In this document: one piece after another, positions 5,776 through 12,881 of the stretch
Position numbering within the stretch: position 1 is the stretch's first letter
How the letters are laid out: every line of letters starts with the position of its first letter
Assembly: GCA_947483545.1 (NCBI GenBank)
Contig: CANKNP010000124.1
Span: 1 to 13,059 of the forward strand
Reading direction: 5' to 3'
Origin: Deltaproteobacteria bacterium
GTDB lineage: Bacteria > Myxococcota > UBA796 > SXON01
Length of the DNA: 13,059 nucleotides
Position numbers and translations under genes: made by a program
The notes under the pieces: model-generated
The model's database searches: none
What the model saw: only the letters and a program-made list of their open reading frames with translations
What the model was told of the DNA's origin: nothing

Positions 5776-7209
5776 GTGTCGACCACCCCCGCCGAGAAAG
5801 TCGCAGCAGCCGTGCAGGGCGGCACGGGCGCCGTCTATCCGTCGCCGCTGGCGCTCCTGTTGGAGTGCCTCGATGAGGGACGCACCGGCCGACTCATGGT
5901 GTCGGATGCGGGGCTCGGGGTCGTCGAGATCCACGTGATGGCGGGTGAGGTGCTCGCCGCCCACGCCGCGGATGACGACGTGCGGCTGCTCGTCTGCCTG
6001 AGCGCCTCCGGCTTGCTCCCTGCGGAGCAGCTCGATGCGCTGGCCGAGGCCACCACGGCGGCGGGCGAGTTCATCGACGCGCTCTATGGTGCCCTCGACG
6101 AAGGCCTCGTCCAGGACCTGCTCTTCGAGCGCTTCCGCGAGAACTTGTTCGCATTCCTCGGAGCCACCCGCGGCATCGAGTTTGAACAGACGGACGCGGT
6201 TTTTGTCTCCAACATCCAGATCGGCCATGATTCGCGGTTCATGATCGAGGAGCTTGGGGCGCTGCGGGACCGAACCGCCCCGGTGCTCTCGTCGCGGTTG
6301 ACCCTGCTTCCGGGGACCGGCACGGGCGGTAACCCCGATCAGCTGCGGGTCCTCGAGCTGTGCAAGAACGGAGTGACGGTGCAGGAGCTGCTGCGCCGAT
6401 CGGGACGTGAGCCGAACCGGGTGCTGCAGGCGGTGGCTGACCTGCGCGACCTGGGGGTGTTGACATGGGACACGGAGGGGCCCGCCTCGGCCGAGACCCT
6501 GCCCCCCATGCGGTCTCCCTTGGCGGGGCCGCTGGAGCTTCCCCTCGACGATGACCACACCGACGAATTGCAGAGCGAGCGTGACGCCGCAGCAGAGGCC
6601 TCGCCGGGTAGCACGCCCGATGAAGAGTCGGCTTACCTCGATGCGTTCGGGGACTACGACACGCAGCGGGGGGATGGCAGCTTTTCCGGCGTTCGGGACC
6701 GCGTGGACTTGGAGGGTGGCCAGACGGAGGAGCTGCCCGAGGCCGCGATCGGCCGTCCCTCCAAGATCGTGGACATGCCGGAGGCCGACGCCGCCGCCGT
6801 CGCGGGTGCCGTGTCGATGAACTTCGCCGGCCCTCGCCTCGCGGACGACGATGCGCGGAGCAAGCTTGAGGTGGTGAACGGGGTGCTGGAGGCTGTGCGC
6901 AGCGCGATCGACTACATCAACGGGGGCAGCGGTCAGGCGCGGGTGCAGCTCCTGGTCGATGGCTCGTCCGGTCCCTTCGCGGCGTTGTTTAGCGGGGTGG
7001 AGCTGCGCACAGATGGGCGGCTCCCTGTGGATCAGGTGCTGAAGAACCTCCGCAAGCGCCCCGCGACCGAGCACCGACGCCTGCTCCAACGCGCCAGCAC
7101 CGACCTCATCGAGCGGGCGCTCTCCCTCGCGAGCGAGGACCTGGACGATGGGCTGATGGAGCAGGTGCTCGAAAAGGTCGCCGGCTACCAGCAGCGCCTC
7201 GGCATCTGA
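5776..7209 (+). CDS. DUF4388 (PATAN-like) domain protein
   Basis: This is a 477-aa soluble protein with no signal peptide. The N-terminal part (about 22-130) matches the DUF4388/PATAN pattern: PLALLLECLDEGRTGRL, a short strand pair, IHVMAGEVLAAHAAD, then LLVCLSASGLLPAEQL. Such domains occur in signalling and motility regulators of myxobacteria, cyanobacteria and Deinococcus and are thought to mediate protein contacts. A winged-helix-like segment (about 187-232, LRVLELCKNGVTVQELLRRSG to DLGVLTWD) follows. Then comes an acidic, Pro/Ser/Asp-rich linker (about 235-355) and a helical C-terminal part with no recognised family. GTG 5776 is chosen because AAGGAG at 5759-5764 lies 11 bases upstream. 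It starts 64 bases after the sigma factor stop and ends 6 bases before the DUF1460 gene, so it is probably in one operon with both and may be the local regulator of the sigma factor (inference). Confidence 0.75.
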   Translation: MSTTPAEKVAAAVQGGTGAVYPSPLALLLECLDEGRTGRLMVSDAGLGVVEIHVMAGEVLAAHAADDDVRLLVCLSASGLLPAEQLDALAEATTAAGEFIDALYGALDEGLVQDLLFERFRENLFAFLGATRGIEFEQTDAVFVSNIQIGHDSRFMIEELGALRDRTAPVLSSRLTLLPGTGTGGNPDQLRVLELCKNGVTVQELLRRSGREPNRVLQAVADLRDLGVLTWDTEGPASAETLPPMRSPLAGPLELPLDDDHTDELQSERDAAAEASPGSTPDEESAYLDAFGDYDTQRGDGSFSGVRDRVDLEGGQTEELPEAAIGRPSKIVDMPEADAAAVAGAVSMNFAGPRLADDDARSKLEVVNGVLEAVRSAIDYINGGSGQARVQLLVDGSSGPFAALFSGVELRTDGRLPVDQVLKNLRKRPATEHRRLLQRASTDLIERALSLASEDLDDGLMEQVLEKVAGYQQRLGI

Positions 7210-7215
7210 GCGCCC

Positions 7216-8205
7216 GTGTCGGTCTGCCTCTGGCTGGCCACGTTGGCGGTTGGCTTCGCTGCCGATCCCGCGCTGCCCGATGCCCTTCTGGATGATGAGC
7301 CGGTCGATATCCTCCCGGTGGTGGACGAGCGGCCCGGCGTGCGCTTCATCCCCGCTCGTTGGACGATCCCGGAGCGCACGCTGGATGCGGTGCGTCAGGT
7401 CACGTATGCCCCGATCGGCCGACGAATGGCCGCGGCGACCCAGGATTGGTTGGGCCTCCCGTACCTGAACGAGGCCGCGGGCGAGCAGGACGTGGACGAC
7501 CCCGATCCCCCCGCGCGGTACGACAGCTTCGACTGCCTCACGTTCGTCGAAGAGGTCCTTGGCCTCGTGCTCTCCGGCGATCCGCTCTACACCCCGACCA
7601 TTCGCGATGCGCTGCGGTATCGAGATGCCACCGACCGGCCGGATTGGCGCAGGAGCTATGTCCAGCGGCGCCACTTCATGGAGGCCCAATGGCTGCCGGA
7701 TGCTGTTCGGAACGGCCTCCTCCTGGACATCACGCCTCAGATCGGCGACGCGCAGACGCTGTCCCACGAGGTCACGCCCGTCACATGGAAGAGCTGGCGC
7801 CATACCCGCTTTTTCCACCTCCCGGTCCCGGCCTACCCCATCGGGACGTGGTCCATGTCGTACCTGGATCTCCCCGCTGCGATCGCTGCGGTGCCGGACA
7901 TCCCGCCGGGCGCGCTGGTGCTCACGTTACGCCAGGCGCGGACGTGGTCACCGATCGTGATCACGCATGTGAGCCTTGTTGTGCAGGATGAAACCGGAAA
8001 GGTCCGCATGCGACACGCAACGCGGATGGGCGCACGCAAGGTTCGGGACGACGACCTCGGGTGGTACGTGAAGCACCTGAGCGACTACGTGAACTGGCCC
8101 GCGTTGGGCATCGCCGTGTATCTGCCGCGCGAGCAGGGGCCGCGGGTAAGCGCGTTGACCCCCGTCGTCTTGCGACGCTCGCCTGTCATTGGGACCGTCG
8201 AATGA
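7216..8205 (+). CDS. Exported DUF1460 family (NlpC/P60-like) cell-wall amidase/peptidase
   Basis: The 329-aa product fits DUF1460, a branch of the NlpC/P60 cysteine-peptidase superfamily whose studied members cut peptidoglycan stem peptides or the MurNAc-L-Ala bond. The nucleophile is C107 in SFDCLTFVEEVLGL. A histidine follows in ITHVSLVVQ (H251), and the family signature RHATRMGARKVRDDDL (H267) precedes a final hydrophobic strand GIAVYLPRE. WLGLPYLNEAAGE near residue 75-90 fits the conserved entry to the domain. A short hydrophobic N-terminus (1-16, ending GFA-A) looks like a signal peptide but lacks basic residues. GTG 7216 is the earliest possible start because the upstream stop is in the same frame; no clear ribosome site is seen, so translation may be coupled to the preceding gene. 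It would act in the periplasm on peptidoglycan. The last four bases overlap the HAD gene. Confidence 0.88.
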   Translation: MSVCLWLATLAVGFAADPALPDALLDDEPVDILPVVDERPGVRFIPARWTIPERTLDAVRQVTYAPIGRRMAAATQDWLGLPYLNEAAGEQDVDDPDPPARYDSFDCLTFVEEVLGLVLSGDPLYTPTIRDALRYRDATDRPDWRRSYVQRRHFMEAQWLPDAVRNGLLLDITPQIGDAQTLSHEVTPVTWKSWRHTRFFHLPVPAYPIGTWSMSYLDLPAAIAAVPDIPPGALVLTLRQARTWSPIVITHVSLVVQDETGKVRMRHATRMGARKVRDDDLGWYVKHLSDYVNWPALGIAVYLPREQGPRVSALTPVVLRRSPVIGTVE

Positions 8206-8828
8206 CGACCTTCGCTGATCTCCCCGTGCTCTGGGATCTCGACGGGACGCTGGTCGACTCGGCTGCGGACATCGCGGCGGCTGTGGACCGCGCGCTGGTG
8301 GGGAACGCGCTGCCGGCGCTCGGGGAGCGGGCGGTGCGACGGCACATTGGGAGCGGGGCCCAACACCTGCTGACAGCGTGTACCGAGGAGGCGGGAGGGG
8401 AGATGTCTGCGAAGATCCTCGCTGATTTTTTCGTCGCCTACCGTGCCCACATCGCGGATCAGACCGTGCTGTACCCCGGGATGCGCGCGCTCCTGCGGGA
8501 GATCCAGCGGCCTCAAGCGGTGGTGACGAACAAGCCGATCGCGATGACCGAGGCGCTGCTCGAATCGCTGGGGATTCGCGCTCAGTTCGCCGCGGTCTAT
8601 GGCGGTGAGAGCCTGCCGATGCGAAAGCCCCACCCGATGATGTTGCACGCCGCGATGGCCGAGATGGGGGTGACACGCGCGGTGATGGTCGGCGACGGGC
8701 CGCACGATGTGTCTGCCGCCCGGGCGGCGGGGATCCCGATGATCGGGGTGGACTGGGGTATTGCGAAGCCGGAAGGTGCCGATGTGCGGGTGCCTTCAGT
8801 GGCGGCGCTGGCGCGGCTGCTGATCTGA
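8202..8828 (+). CDS. HAD-superfamily hydrolase, phosphoglycolate phosphatase-like
   Basis: This 208-aa protein has all four HAD motifs: DLDGTLVDS with nucleophile D12 and acid/base D14; VVTNK with T109; K142 in MRKPHP; and VGDGPHD with D165 and D169. The alpha-helical cap between motifs I and II is of the C1 type found in Gph, PpaX and beta-phosphoglucomutase-like enzymes. The most likely reaction is removal of phosphate from a small molecule such as 2-phosphoglycolate or a sugar phosphate, in the cytoplasm; the substrate is not certain. ATG 8202 overlaps the previous stop as ATGA, indicating translational coupling; an in-frame upstream GTG at 8061 would run deep into the DUF1460 gene. It appears to be the last gene of the sigma/DUF4388/DUF1460 operon. 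No clear terminator follows. Confidence 0.9.
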   Translation: MTTFADLPVLWDLDGTLVDSAADIAAAVDRALVGNALPALGERAVRRHIGSGAQHLLTACTEEAGGEMSAKILADFFVAYRAHIADQTVLYPGMRALLREIQRPQAVVTNKPIAMTEALLESLGIRAQFAAVYGGESLPMRKPHPMMLHAAMAEMGVTRAVMVGDGPHDVSAARAAGIPMIGVDWGIAKPEGADVRVPSVAALARLLI

Positions 8829-8941
8829 GCGGCCTGGCCCCGTGAGGCTCGGCGACAAACTTGGACCTCCACCCGCGCGTAGGGACCCTGCGTAGGCTCC
8901 CCGACCCTGGCCTCCCCGCCGGATCATCGCTACGGTCCCGC

Positions 8942-9256
8942 ATGCGTCAATTGTCCGTCGAAGAGAGCCACGCTTGGCTGCAGGCCGATGCACCGCCGAT
9001 CCTGTTGGACTGTCGGCAGCCGGGGGAGTGGGCCACGTGTCGGTTGCCCGGTGCGATCCTGATACCCCTCGGCGAGCTGGCCGAGCGGGCAGGGGAGCTG
9101 GACCCTGCGAGGCCCGTCCTGGTCTACTGCCATCACGGGGTGCGCTCGATCAACGGCGCGATGATCCTCGAGGCCGCCGGGCTCGTCGCCGACTCGATGC
9201 GCGGGGGGATCGACGCTTGGAGCCTGCGCGTCGACCCGACCGTCCCGAGGTACTGA
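8942..9256 (+). CDS. Single-domain rhodanese-like protein
   Basis: This 104-aa protein is one rhodanese domain, the size of GlpE. It shows the entry motif ILLDCRQPGEWATCRLPGA (20-38), IPLGEL, and the active-site loop CHHGVRS with catalytic C63, followed by AGLVADSMRGGIDAW. Such proteins carry a persulfide on the cysteine and pass sulfur to acceptors such as cyanide, thioredoxin or cofactor-synthesis enzymes. There is no signal peptide, so it is cytoplasmic. ATG 8942 gives a natural N-terminus; the frame is open to 8861 upstream, but no better start is seen. No strong ribosome site is visible. The next gene starts one base after its stop. Confidence 0.92.
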   Translation: MRQLSVEESHAWLQADAPPILLDCRQPGEWATCRLPGAILIPLGELAERAGELDPARPVLVYCHHGVRSINGAMILEAAGLVADSMRGGIDAWSLRVDPTVPRY

Positions 9257-9257
9257 C

Positions 9258-9557
9258 GTGGCGAGCCTCGAAGAGGCGGTCCGAGACGCGGTCCTGCCGC
9301 GGTCGTTGCGCGAGCGCGTGCGCCTGAGGTGGAGCGGCGGGTGGACGGCCAGTCAGGTGTTGGAGCGGCTCCCGGTCGGGACCGTGTTGCCTGCGGATGC
9401 CACGAGCCAGGTGGCGCAGCGGGCGGCGGTGGATCAGGTGTACCGCACGCTCCTCGCGCTCGCCGAGGCCGGGCAACTGCAGCGAAAGAAGGTCACCTAT
9501 ACGATGGACGTGAACACCAAGGGCCCCCGCGACATGCTCGTGGACGTGTTTCGGTAG
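9258..9557 (+). CDS. Hypothetical protein, possible winged-helix fold
   Basis: I do not recognise this 99-aa protein. GTG 9258 starts one base after the rhodanese stop, and the next gene follows after 4 bases, so it sits in a tight three-gene unit, which supports its being real. It is basic at the N-terminus and mostly helical, with a helix-rich segment (about 50-76) that ends in a strand pair QRKKVTYTMDV. That pattern resembles a small winged helix-turn-helix, but no family match can be claimed. No signal peptide, membrane helix or cysteine is present. Confidence 0.7.
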   Translation: MASLEEAVRDAVLPRSLRERVRLRWSGGWTASQVLERLPVGTVLPADATSQVAQRAAVDQVYRTLLALAEAGQLQRKKVTYTMDVNTKGPRDMLVDVFR

Positions 9558-9561
9558 CCTC

Positions 9562-10035
9562 ATGGCGATGCTGGTGAACATGGTGACGCGGCTCGTGGAG
9601 GCCACCGGCGTGCACCTCCCGCCGTGGGGGTTTGCCGCGGGGCTGGTCACGGTCGCGGTGGTGTTGCTGCCGTTTCGAATCCGCGGAGAGCGGGCCAATC
9701 GGGCGCGCCGGCTGCTCACGCGTGCGGCGGCGGCAGACACCGTCGTGGAGCGTGACCGCCTGGAGGCAGAGGCCCTGGCGGAGGTGCGCGGCGAGACCCA
9801 CGGGCTGCTCACGATCGCGTCGTGGTGCGTCGAGCGGGGGCGTTACCCCCTGGCGCGGCAGGTGCTCGACACCCCGTCGTTGCGGGCGCATCCGGAGCGT
9901 CGGAAGCTGCTCGCGGCGATGGTACGGGCCGATCCCGTCACCACCGAGGCGCTGCTCGCCCGGGTGCTAGGCGTGGACCCGTCAGCGGTTCGCGAGCCAG
10001 GCGACAAGGCCGAAAAGGCTGATGAGCAGCCCTAG
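9562..10035 (+). CDS. Hypothetical membrane-anchored protein with one transmembrane helix
   Basis: This 157-aa protein is of unknown family. A single hydrophobic segment (about 20-38, PPWGFAAGLVTVAVVLLPF) is followed by Arg-rich residues, suggesting an anchor with the C-terminal part in the cytoplasm by the positive-inside rule. The rest is helical and Ala/Arg/Glu-rich (about 45-145), with paired helices that could be degenerate TPR-like hairpins (RGRYPLARQVLDTPSLRAHPERRKLLAAM). It begins 4 bases after the preceding stop. Its last 54 bases overlap the 3' end of the opposite-strand methyltransferase gene, so its charged C-terminal tail is constrained by both reading frames. Confidence 0.7.
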   Translation: MAMLVNMVTRLVEATGVHLPPWGFAAGLVTVAVVLLPFRIRGERANRARRLLTRAAAADTVVERDRLEAEALAEVRGETHGLLTIASWCVERGRYPLARQVLDTPSLRAHPERRKLLAAMVRADPVTTEALLARVLGVDPSAVREPGDKAEKADEQP

Positions 10036-10716
10036 GCCGATCAGGTAGCCGCGGAACTCCATCCAGATGCCTTCGGGCTGCTTGAGGCGCTCCTCGCGGG
10101 GCAGGTCCTCGGGCACCGCCGCCTCGTCCTTGAGCCAGCGCGAGATGCCAGCAGGGCGGGGGATGAGCATCGGGACCCGCTCGCGGTAGAGCTGGTAGCG
10201 GCGGCCGAAGCGGGCGTCGCAGAACGGCTCCTGGAGGTAGCGGTTGGTGACCACCGAGTACACGACCAGCACGGGGACGAACACCATGAGGAACGTGGCG
10301 GAGCCGAAGCAGATGCCGAGGCCGATGACCCCGCACAGCTTTCCGATCACGCTGGGGTGACGGAGCATCGTGTACGGCCCGGTGTCAACGAGCGCAGTCG
10401 GGCCGCCATCCACGTGCGTGCCAGGCGAGCCGCCGCCGGAAAGGTAGAGGTAACCGTACACGTACCAGACCCAGAACCCCCCGGCGCCGATCAGGGCGAG
10501 CCCCAGCGGCAGTCGGACCTCAGGTGGCGCGATCGGGTTCCAGCCCAGCCCGGCGTCCGCGTGCGTGGCGATCCAGCACATCAAGACAGCGGCCGGAAAC
10601 ATCACGAAACCGTGGATGAAGAAGTTTCGGTATAGCTCCGGCGCCCGAATGGCCGCGATGCAAGCGGCAAAGGTGGGCCGTCGGATGAGCTCGCGGGTAG
10701 GGGAGGCCGTGGTCAT
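9982..10716 (-). CDS. Membrane methyltransferase, isoprenylcysteine carboxyl/phospholipid methyltransferase fold
   Basis: This 244-aa integral membrane protein has the signature of the ICMT/PEMT-like family: DTGPYTMLRHPS (111-122), then hydrophobic helices, then LQEPFCDARFGRRYQLYRERVPMLIPR (161-187) with E163 and the FGxxYxxY motif that helps bind S-adenosylmethionine. Membrane helices are visible at about 32-50, 69-91, 127-157 (one or two) and 223-242. Bacterial members methylate small molecules, lipids or protein thiols; the substrate is unknown. The last 50 residues, a charged stretch and an extra C-terminal helix, go beyond the usual end of the fold. ATG at 10716 is chosen because GAGG lies 5 bases upstream (10725-10722, minus strand); a longer in-frame ORF would cover the divergent lipoprotein gene. 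The stop overlaps the 3' end of the neighbouring gene. Confidence 0.85.
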   Translation of the reverse strand: MTTASPTRELIRRPTFAACIAAIRAPELYRNFFIHGFVMFPAAVLMCWIATHADAGLGWNPIAPPEVRLPLGLALIGAGGFWVWYVYGYLYLSGGGSPGTHVDGGPTALVDTGPYTMLRHPSVIGKLCGVIGLGICFGSATFLMVFVPVLVVYSVVTNRYLQEPFCDARFGRRYQLYRERVPMLIPRPAGISRWLKDEAAVPEDLPREERLKQPEGIWMEFRGYLIGLGLLISLFGLVAWLANR

Positions 10717-10753
10717 GCGACCCTCGTAACGCTCGCAATCGGGAAGTGCGTCT

Positions 10754-10763
10754 TGAACGTTCA
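10754..10763. promoter_or_regulatory. 10-bp palindrome in the divergent spacer
   Basis: TGAACGTTCA is a perfect palindrome in the 63-base spacer between the divergent methyltransferase and lipoprotein genes. It is well placed for an operator serving both genes, but it is short and no clear -35/-10 pairs were found nearby. Confidence 0.25.
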
Positions 10764-10779
10764 CGGAGTACCGTAGGCC

Positions 10780-12303
10780 ATGCGAAACCTGCGCCTCTTG
10801 CTGCTTGTCGTCCCTCTGGTCGGGTGTGAGCGGAAGGCAATTGCGCTCGGGGAGAGCGCGGTGGACAGCGCGTGGGACACCGCTTCGATGGTGTACGACG
10901 ACACCTCGCCGCCTTCCCCCTCGATCCTGGTCACCGGGGGCGCGATCGACCCGCTGTTGGCGCCGACCTTGACGCTGGCGATCACCAGCCAGGAGGGGAC
11001 GGCCGTCCGCGTGGTGCTGACCGACGCAGACGGCGCCGTGGTGCGCACGCTGGCGGACGGGACGGCGATGGTCGAGACGGTGACCTGGGACGGCCGGAGT
11101 GACGCCGGGGAAGTCCAGCCCGTGGGCACCTACACGGTCGAGGCGGTCCTGGTGGACGACGAGGGCCTCGATCTGATCGCCAGCACGTCGCTCGTGTACG
11201 TCGTCCGTGTCGGTGTCCTCTCCGGCACCCTCCGCGGCAACCGCATCCCCCTGATCTGGCACCGCGGCGGCGCCCCTGGCACCTACTGGGTCGAGGATGT
11301 GGATGACACCACCTTCGAGCTCTCCGCACTGGACGACGGCACCGCCGCGACCCCCCTCCCCACCCTCTGGGACGATCTCGACGTCCCGCCCCAGTCCCAC
11401 ATCGACCACGGCCTACCGGCCGCCTACCCCTACGATGCGCTTCCACAGCTCACCCTAGCGGTCAGCGGCGAGTTTGGCGAGGCGCCTGTCGAGCTCTCGT
11501 TGTCGGGCTGGGGCGTTCCCCAAGCCGTCGCGCGGGCCACCGAGGCGACCTTCGGCCGCGACACCGCCCTCGCGACCGGCCCGACCGTCGTCGAAGAGTC
11601 GGTCACCCTGACCTGGTCCGTGCAAGGCCAGGAGATCGCCACCCAGCCCCTCCCCCTCCGCTTCTACGCGCTCCTGCGCGAGCCCACCTTCGAGGAGGAC
11701 GGCGCGCCCTACGAGCCCTGGGTTGCCGCCATCGACCCGGCGCTCCGCGCCATCACCGGCGTCTCCCCCACCGATGACGCTCTCAGCGCTGCGCTCACCG
11801 AGTGGATCTACCGCGACCTCAGCCTCTCGTACGACACCGACTACGGGGCCAGCTACTACACCAGCTACAGCGGTCGCGGCTATGACGACGCCGAGTTCGA
11901 CTTTTCCAGCTTCCTCGGTCGGCGAAACGGGAGCACCGTCAACTGCACGGATTGCGCCAGCATTCTCGAGGCCTACGCCGACATGTTGGGGGCCGACCTC
12001 TCGTACACCATCATCCTCTCGAACTTTCAGCTCAACTACATCAAGGCCATCGGCGGCACCGACTTTACGCATTGTCCCTTCGGCCCGGGCGGCTGCGGGT
12101 TCAGCTACCACGCGGTCACCACCGCCGACGACGCGCTGACCATCTACGACGCGACCCTCGCCCTCGACGGCGACGACGACCCCAGCAGCCCGCCGAACAC
12201 CGAGCTGCTCGTCCAGGCGATCGACGGCGAGGAATACCTCGACCGACTCGTGATGTCGGGCCGTTCCAGCTACAACTACACCCAGCACGTGAGCCTCCGA
12301 TGA
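10780..12303 (+). CDS. Lipoprotein with FlgD-like Ig domain and transglutaminase-like C-terminal domain
   Basis: This 507-aa protein starts with a lipoprotein signal: basic MRNLR, hydrophobic core, and LVGC with lipidated C16. An Asp/Ser/Thr/Pro-rich linker follows. A beta-rich segment at about 70-128 resembles FlgD/CHU_C-type Ig repeats (VLTDADGAVVRTL, WDGRSDAGEVQPVGTYTVEA). The middle (about 140-300) is unrecognised and beta-rich. The C-terminal part shows a transglutaminase/cysteine-protease-like triad: C392 in NCTDCASILEAYADMLG, H444 in GFSYHAV and D457 in TIYDATLAL, in the normal order with plausible spacing. Further cysteines C389, C432 and C439 flank the site and may form disulfides. 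The protein would face the periplasm or cell exterior. GGAG 10765-10768 lies 11 bases before ATG 10780. The next gene overlaps its stop by ATGA. The enzymatic role is inferred from the motif. Confidence 0.8.
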   Translation: MRNLRLLLLVVPLVGCERKAIALGESAVDSAWDTASMVYDDTSPPSPSILVTGGAIDPLLAPTLTLAITSQEGTAVRVVLTDADGAVVRTLADGTAMVETVTWDGRSDAGEVQPVGTYTVEAVLVDDEGLDLIASTSLVYVVRVGVLSGTLRGNRIPLIWHRGGAPGTYWVEDVDDTTFELSALDDGTAATPLPTLWDDLDVPPQSHIDHGLPAAYPYDALPQLTLAVSGEFGEAPVELSLSGWGVPQAVARATEATFGRDTALATGPTVVEESVTLTWSVQGQEIATQPLPLRFYALLREPTFEEDGAPYEPWVAAIDPALRAITGVSPTDDALSAALTEWIYRDLSLSYDTDYGASYYTSYSGRGYDDAEFDFSSFLGRRNGSTVNCTDCASILEAYADMLGADLSYTIILSNFQLNYIKAIGGTDFTHCPFGPGGCGFSYHAVTTADDALTIYDATLALDGDDDPSSPPNTELLVQAIDGEEYLDRLVMSGRSSYNYTQHVSLR

Positions 12304-12881
12304 TGCCGATCCTCCTCTTCGTCGGCGCTGCGCTGGCCGCTGGGCTGCACTCCGGGATCCCGGTCCGCCAGCGGGATCTGGGCGAGCCGGCGTTTCAGAG
12401 CGTGGAGAACGGCTGGACCGCCCCGCTCGCCGATGGTCAGGGTTTTGTGCGTGTGTACGTCGGCCGGGACGAGGCCGAGGCCATCGACTGGTTCGAGCGC
12501 ACCCGGCAGGCGTTCTCGCGTGCCATCCCGGACTACATTTTCGCCGATCAGGGAGCCGGCGACGGCGTGGGGGTTGTGCTCTTCCGCGATGGCAACGTGG
12601 GCGTGATGGTCCGGTCCGAAGCCGGAGAGGCGCGGAGCCTCGCCGAGAGCCTGCGGGCGCGGATCGTGGACGGCGTGCCGGGGCTCTACATGCCGATGCT
12701 GAAGCGGACGGAGGACGGCTGGACGGTGATGGCGCCAGGCGCGATCCACGTGGACGTGCGCGGCGGCGGCAACATCCCGTTCGCGACCACCGCCGCCGGC
12801 GGGGTGATCGGCAACTGGGCAGTTCGGCCCGAGGAGATCACGGTCTGGGACGCGTTCGGTCGGGGGACGGTGCTGAAGTAG
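12300..12881 (+). CDS. Small exported protein of unknown function
   Basis: This 193-aa protein belongs to no family I recognise. ATG 12300 overlaps the lipoprotein stop (ATGA), with a second ATG directly after; translation is probably coupled. Residues 1-15 (MMPILLFVGAALAAG) look like a short signal peptide. The mature part is alpha/beta: FVRVYVGRDEAEAIDWFERTRQAFS, VGVVLFRDGNVGVMVR, then EARSLAESLRARIVDG, and a Gly-rich stretch near 155-170 (VDVRGGGNIPFATTAAGGVIGNW). It has no cysteine, and no catalytic motif is visible. Because it is coupled to the transglutaminase-like lipoprotein it may be its substrate, inhibitor or partner (inference). Confidence 0.8.
   Translation: MMPILLFVGAALAAGLHSGIPVRQRDLGEPAFQSVENGWTAPLADGQGFVRVYVGRDEAEAIDWFERTRQAFSRAIPDYIFADQGAGDGVGVVLFRDGNVGVMVRSEAGEARSLAESLRARIVDGVPGLYMPMLKRTEDGWTVMAPGAIHVDVRGGGNIPFATTAAGGVIGNWAVRPEEITVWDAFGRGTVLK

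Noticed and set aside
5398..7818. 806-codon open frame on the minus strand
   Set aside because: It lies opposite three genes with recognisable domains. High GC at third codon positions removes stops from the antisense frame; its translation shows no domain and is rich in Arg, His and Gly.
8061..8201. Upstream extension of the HAD hydrolase frame
   Set aside because: It would overlap the DUF1460 gene by 145 bases; ATG 8202 with an ATGA overlap gives a normal HAD N-terminus.
10754..10763. LexA box
   Set aside because: GAAC and GTTC are directly joined; known LexA sites of this type need four or seven bases between the half-sites.
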